Under the pieces are notes generated by a model. The model did no database searches, had not been told where the DNA came from, and saw only the letters and a program-made list of their open reading frames with translations. DNA of 64,000 nucleotides, from NCBI GenBank assembly GCA_015039465.1, contig MU130566.1, forward strand, positions 240,335-304,334, given 5' to 3'. Both the position numbers and the translations under genes were made by a program. This document shows, in pieces, positions 58,652 to 64,000 of the stretch (positions within the stretch are counted from its first letter, which is position 1; each line of letters opens with the position of its first letter). This DNA comes from Phlegmacium glaucopus (lineage: Eukaryota > Basidiomycota > Agaricomycetes > Agaricales > Cortinariaceae).

Positions 58652-59399
58652 GAGTTATGATCCACACGACACGCACGGGTACCATAATTGTGGTTGGCAA
58701 ACAGGCCGCTCTGGATGGTCGCCGTCTCCGTTGCTATGAGTTCGGAAGAGTCGAGGTCAACTCCACTGTGGTCATTGTACGAATAAATCTGGTTAGTGTT
58801 CGAAATGTCCGCGAATATTTTCGGTAGTCGGTGCGTGCGACTTTGGGTCAGTACGATACTGGAGGCATTGAGGAAGTTCAGGACGCTTTCAGATGCCATA
58901 TATCCCAAAAGTCAACAACTACCCCTGAACGGTTTCCAATTTCTATGTACCTGGATAGCGGGACTGGCCCCTGAGATCCCAGGTTGGCCTGTCGTCGTGC
59001 TCGTAATAGTACACCTCGAAAACTCATACTCAATTTCTGAGCTTGATAGAGACCACGTTAGAATGAATGCTTTGGTAGTAACCTCTCCACCTCTTTCAGT
59101 CACAAGAGACGAAAATGGAGAAGCATTTAGGGCTAACAATCATTGACTCTCCGTCATTGAATCTGCCGTCTGAAGCAAGCCTACATTTGAAAAAAGATAC
59201 AGGTAATATGTGGCCCATTGGACCCAAACTAACTATTCAGTGCAATATTGAACTAAAGTTACCGAACCTTAGGCCCTATCTACTTACAACTGGTGGTCGA
59301 TGCCTAAAATGCAAGACTTATCCGACTCGACGGTCCCTATATGTGAACATTAATATGTGAGAATATTGATAACAAAATAAAGGTGCACTCATCGCCAGA

Positions 59400-59960
59400 G
59401 GCATACTCCAGTTGCGAGTCAATAAATGGAGCGGGCTGTCGGAGGAGCATCAGCCTTGGGTAACTTCGTGAATCTTCATTCTGATAAAAGTTCGATATGC
59501 GGCACTGGAAACCCGCGCAAAGAAATTCCGGTAGTAGTAAACCATCCAAGGGCAAGTATAATGGATCAAGAGTGGCAGCAGGGATACCACAATGTCTTAC
59601 GTCGACTTGTGTGGGTAATTGTTGTCCATACCAAAGCCAAAAGTTTCAGTCACGAACACGATCTTCATCTTCAGGAAAGCGTGCATTGCCCACTAAACCA
59701 ACAGCCAAAAGGAAGATTCAGCATCGTGACACAATGGCTCCTGATTTCCACGAAGCAGCAGTCTGCACTGTAGTGAAAGCGCATCAAAACGATCCATAAA
59801 AATAGGCCGCACCGGTCAATTCCGGCAATTCATGCACAATCCTGTACACAATATAATCCCAACTTTGCTGACTGATTGATCCGCTCGAACTGCGCAGGCT
59901 ATAAATATTGGCGTGCCCTGAAAGCACAGGAGCAAAAAAGCCTTGGCGGAAGTGTGTTTG
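59400..59960. repeat. Local duplicate block in unit 3, first copy
   Basis: CTTCATTCTGATAAA, CGGCACTGGAA, ATGGATCAAGAGTGGCAGCA and the following AGCGTGCA...CAGCATCG segment recur in order at 60668-61970. The second copy is interrupted by the element at 60809. The block overlaps the unidentified coding-like block of units 1 and 2. Confidence 0.65.
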
Positions 59961-60286
59961 AAAATAACAAACCGTTACTAGAAATAATGGCTCACTTGAT
60001 CAGCCTATTGATGTCGCAGAAATTACTCAACTCTGACAACTCAGGTCGGAAAGAGTGAAAGTTGCAAGAAAGTTGGAGGAATAGCCTCGGGCAGGTGTGT
60101 GTGGGATTTGCTGAGGCAAACTTCAATCTGTCAGGATTGACAGAACTCTCTGTCATCGAGAAGGCAGGGTTGTCTCTAATCCCTCATCGCATGGTAGATT
60201 ATTATCCATTTGACAATGTAGATAAGTGTAGTAGTGGATTAATCGATTAAGCTTTAAGTGGTAAAATTACCATATATAGACATATC

Positions 60287-60496
60287 TTGTTTATGTTGAT
60301 GCGGGCCATCGTCTCCGTGGATGACACCGATTTCCGAAGTGTCGGGTGTTTCAATGTCATCTCGGGCGACGTAAGAATAGCCTTGTATTCATCAAAAGAC
60401 TATAGGGGATATGAGTTGAGGTGTGAAAATATCAAAGGAAGTGAAATTCGATTTGTTGCCGCGCAGTCATCCAACAAAGCAGGAACCTACTGTTAG
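60287..60496 (+). CDS. Small open frame, 69 aa, hypothetical
   Basis: MLMRAIVSVDDTDFRSVG then CFNVISGDVRIALYSSKDY and RCENIKGSEIRFVAAQSS, ending KAGTYC. Cys content and composition look protein-like, but there is no signal peptide at this start and no homologue in the other units. It could be the last exon of a lost gene. Confidence 0.25.
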   Translation: MFMLMRAIVSVDDTDFRSVGCFNVISGDVRIALYSSKDYRGYELRCENIKGSEIRFVAAQSSNKAGTYC

Positions 60497-60808
60497 CTCT
60501 ACTCGAGATGACCATTACCATGACATTGGCAGAGGACTCGACGAGCGCAAAGAGCGCAAAAAAAGATGATTATATAAGCTAGATGTGAAATGCACCAGAC
60601 GTTGAACCCTATGCGGTGGGTTTTTAAACCCCGACGGTCCGTCGAGCCGGGTGCTGTGAAACACCACTTGAAGAATCTTCATTCTGATAAAGATAAATAT
60701 ACGGCACTGGAAGCCCGTGTGAAGAAATTCTGGACAGGTATGATGGATCACGATGGATCAAGAGTGGCAGCAGGGCTACGTCGACTGTGTATGGGTAAGT
60801 GATGTCAT

Positions 60809-61721
60809 TAGGGCTGCGCACCGCCCGTATTACGGGTACGGCCGTCATTTTACGGGCCGTAATGGCTGCCAAGTCTCGACGGCCGTCCCGTATTTCCTCA
60901 TCCTAAATCCTCGACGGTACGGTACGGGTCAAAAACGGCCGTAAACGGCCGTATACAGGTATTTTCCTTCTCATCCAATTTGCCAGGATTTGCCTCAAAT
61001 AATGAGTCTGAGTCAAATCATCATAAAATATATTATTGTTGGTTAGTTTTGAATGTTTTTGAGAAATCATCTCAGACTTGTATTTCCCGGTCAGTTTGGC
61101 CCTTTGGCTTTGTGTTGAAGGTACATATGCTTCTATTATATCTATGTATGTAAAAAAATGATTAAATACACGGTGGAGAGAACTTTGCCAGCGTTTGGCC
61201 AGCGTCACAAGTCGCAAAAGGTGGTGTTTGAAAATTAATGTCACATCAGTCACGTTCCCGCCAGCCGATTCGCTTGCGTACTTCAAAGTTCAAACTCCGC
61301 GCACCTCATTTAAATTCTCCGTCGAACAGGCTAGAGCCAATCCTAGCCATAAAATTTTGTACAGAGCTCGTTTTCTATAGATATAAGAATTATAAATATC
61401 AGAAATTTCCAGAAATCGTAGTCCATAGAAATATTTTCAACAAAAGAATTTACAGCCATAGATAGATGTTGTAAGTACCTATTCTGAGGGTACCAAGTCC
61501 AAGGGAACAAGGCCCAATACTCAGTTTTCAAACGCCAGCAAAAATTTCCCAGACAACGGCCGTATGACGGCCGTCGACGGTGCTTCACCCACGGGTTCAA
61601 CGGTATATACCCGTAAATTCGCCGGCCCGTTTTTGGGGAGGAAAAGGCTCCAACGGGACGGGTAATTACCCGTCGAACCCGCCCGTAAACCCGTAGTTTA
61701 CGGTGACGGTGCGCAGCCCTA
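60809..61721. mobile_element. hAT-like MITE with ACGGCCGT repeats (TSD GATGTCAT)
   Basis: 913 bp with perfect 8-bp duplication GATGTCAT (60801-60808 and 61722-61729) and a 15-bp perfect terminal repeat TAGGGCTGCGCACCG. Subterminal zones are dense in ACGGGT, ACGGCCGT and CCGTAAA copies in both orientations. The centre is AT-rich and non-coding. Confidence 0.85.
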
Positions 61722-61969
61722 GATGTCATACCGAAGCCAGAATTTCAGTCACAAACACGATCTTTATCTTCAGGAAAGCGTGCACAGCCCACTAAACACA
61801 GCCAAAATGCAGATTCAGCATCGCGACACAGTCACAGCCATGGCTGTTGATTTCTGCCAAGCAGCGGTCTGGAGTGTACTGAAGGCGCGTCAAACGATCC
61901 GTAAAAAATTATCATACTTAGGCCGCGCGGGTTAATTCCAGCAACCCAGGCACAATCCTGTATACAACA

Positions 61970-62663
61970 TGATCCTCAATTTTGAGGAATAACCTATGTT
62001 ATTGTTTCGGAGTGTGTGTAGGATTTCCTGAGGCAACCTTCTTTCCCGCGAAATATCTGTCTCATGATTGAAGAATTCTGTCATCAGATTGGCATTTTAC
62101 ATTTATCTACGCTGTCAACGGATAATGTCACCGCCCTATAAAATGGCATCGCTATGATGTTTCAAATTTACCACCTGACATTGGGGATGATTAATTGATT
62201 ATTGATCTAATAAGACTCGGATTCCGAGTCTGACCTCGACACGGAGTCACTAACACAGTTTGTAATTTTTTTACAAAAGGGATTGGACAATTCGAGTGAG
62301 TTTGTCAAACCTTTACCAAAAAGTCTTGCCTCAGCTAAGTTAAAGTACATTCTTATGTGTTTCCTTACTTCCAAAGGTTAATGTCAAGGGAGAGGAATCA
62401 AGGAAAGGAAAATTTGAACTAGTTGTCATGCGTGGCCAAGTCCTAAATGTTAAACCTTGAAGTTCATGTAGAAATAAAACCAGCACTGTTATCTTATCGT
62501 ATCTTTTTCATCAAAATGTAAACAAAGGCAAATCCATCTAGTGGCGCTGGCGTTGGTGATCCCGGTGATCTGAAATAAACCCACTTCGAGCGATGAGCCT
62601 GGTCAAAACATAGCCTTGTTTCCTCAGACTTGGACTTTCCTACATAAACCCTCGCTCATTGTC
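61970..62663. other. Unit 3 stretch lacking the zinc-cluster gene
   Basis: Sequence unique to unit 3 up to about 62560, then alignable to the 44150 region of unit 1. No gene recognised. Confidence 0.45.
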
Positions 62664-63871
62664 ATGCTACTAGCAACTATTTTGCACTCAAGCTCCAGTC
62701 TCCGCTCAGCCACCAAAATATCTTCCAATACTTACAATGGTACGCCTCAAGTACACCTATGACTTGACGGAAGTTGTATTGAATGTTTGGGTTGGTTATA
62801 GTCGTACAATAGCTTGAATGAACTACCTATGGGAGTAGTCTGCTCTAAAACCCACTGTGAATTTATTACCATATCCTTTTGATCAATTCACCAATTCATC
62901 CTATAGTCTTCGCATATCCTCTGATGGCCACCAATAATTTGATGCAAGTCACGTGATCGTAACCCACAGATGATTGTCAACGTTGTTTTCTGTTAGTTGG
63001 TTGCACTACGAAACTAATTGCACCACCGCCTACAATGCCCAAGTGTGAGCTGCACCTCTTAATCCTATCCCACATTTCGTCATTCATTTAGTTCGGCCCC
63101 CATTACATCGCTTACTTGTGTTCATCATGATGACTATTTGGATGAGGAGGTATTACTACTCTATATCTCCTGCGATATTTGCTGAACATATGTATTCAGG
63201 CTGCCAACAATACGAACATCGCCTTTGGAAAAAATACGGGTACGTTCTATGACCCAATTATTCTATATTCACTGATACCAGCCTTGGATTGTGCCAAATT
63301 AGCCACCGTCATTGGGGGAGTAATCATCCTTGCAATTTCTGCTGCCCTCATCCTCCGTCGATGGAAGAAGCAGTCTACATATCCTTCCCCATATGATTCT
63401 GCTTCCATGGCACATATTCAAGGCCTCCGGAGCCCATCAAACTTACCTCCTGGTATGGGCTTACCAATATGCACGCCGGACGGGTACTTCATCCCACATC
63501 ACGCTTCATATTGTCCGATATACAGGCATCCATTTTCACGTCCCTGTGGAGGCTCTGACGGGAGCGCATCAAACTCACCTAACGGTCTAGGTTCACCGAT
63601 GTACATGACAAACCCAGGCCTCGTCCCTCACTGTAATCCGTACCATCCAGCGCACGTGCATCCTTATCCACCTCCTATGGCGCCTTATGGATACAACATA
63701 GGGGGTCCAGGGACAATTGTGAATTCGGGAGTAGGCAATATCCTTGTGACTAGTATGTCAGATATTGGTAATAACAATTCCTTGAATAGTGGCTATCGTA
63801 AGTAACTTACACGTTTATGGGGCTGAGGACGGTGGTTAATCATCGATTTCACAGGCGCTCCTCATACTCGT
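62664..63871 (+). pseudogene. Gene Z3: diverged membrane-protein copy, probably disrupted
   Basis: The membrane segment VIGGVIILAISAALILRRWKK, the SMAHIQGLRSPSNLPPGMGL region and YCPIYRHPFSRPCGG are recognisable, and the last splice (after SGY, about 63799) is kept. The first Cys pair of CPIC is changed to CPIY. The tail segment between the membrane and SASMAH (about 85 residues in Z1) is missing. In the signal-peptide exon the ATG frame (62664) is out of phase with the rest, so a full-length protein is doubtful unless another start is used. Confidence 0.55.
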
Positions 63872-64000
63872 ACCCAGCGTACATAGGAAGAAACCGATAG
63901 CGAGGACTAATGAGTGTGCTTACGTTGAGCATCCTTCACATGCGTTACCAGTGATACGATGAAAGATTTCTAGACTTATACTTATATTGCGTGACATATA

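Larger units (their letters stand above)
56176..64000. repeat. Tandem unit 3 (right edge may be incomplete)
   Basis: Third copy, the most diverged: gene X is further deleted, the zinc-cluster gene is missing between about 61970 and 62660, a local duplication (59400-59960 and 60600-61970) is added, a hAT-like element is inserted, and Z3 has a shorter tail. It reaches the window edge just after Z3. Confidence 0.8.

Overview
The window is nuclear DNA of a filamentous fungus, most likely an agaricomycete basidiomycete. The evidence is short GT-AG introns of about 45-65 bp, a many-intron fungal oligopeptide transporter, CxC5/CxC6 cysteine-cluster proteins of KDZ-type transposons, a chromodomain Ty3/gypsy element, and fungal Zn(II)2Cys6 and single-pass membrane proteins.

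Layout. (1) 1-3411, minus strand: an OPT-family oligopeptide transporter whose last exon runs off the left edge. (2) 4365-29727: a Russian-doll transposon nest. The outer layer is a Tc1/mariner-like element (about 3.2 kb without its insertions, TA-flanked, long degenerate inverted repeats). Its transposase gene is broken by an 8-bp-TSD hAT-like MITE, a solo LTR and a 21.3-kb Ty3/gypsy element bounded by LTRs 6683-7169 and 27413-27944 with TSD ACCAG. Inside the gypsy element the RNase H/integrase core is missing. In its place lies an antisense, intron-bearing phosphoinositide phospholipase C (PLC) pseudogene, which is itself hit by a KDZ-type element (12285-17731) and other insertions, followed by a 2.28-kb near-perfect palindrome. 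(3) 30065-34091: a 4-kb non-autonomous element with KDZ-like ends, carrying a C-run/G-run hairpin array and a fragment resembling a polyketide-synthase methyltransferase region. (4) 35026 to the right edge: host-like sequence of higher GC in which a roughly 10-kb unit is present three times in tandem (about 35938-46150, 46151-56175, 56176 to the edge). Each unit carries part or all of a large minus-strand gene (X, complete only in unit 1), a divergently transcribed small secreted-protein gene (Y) and a single-pass membrane-protein gene (Z). Units 1 and 2 also carry a decayed zinc-cluster transcription-factor gene.

Mobile elements fall into two terminal classes. Four elements or families (the KDZ element, copies A/B, C and D) share one end GAGGTCTTT and an opposite end C-N4-CTTT, with 8-bp target duplications. 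This implies that the KDZ-type transposase family mobilises the non-autonomous families. A second set begins TAG(T/G)G with 8-bp duplications in the clear cases, as in hAT elements. The nest shows CpG-to-TpG/CpA decay when copies are compared.

Functional reading: only the OPT gene and the X, Y and Z genes of the right half look like candidates for active host genes. Y and Z are kept open in several copies despite divergence, which makes the triplicated unit the best candidate for an accessory, selected locus. All names are from reading translated sequence by eye; no database search was possible.
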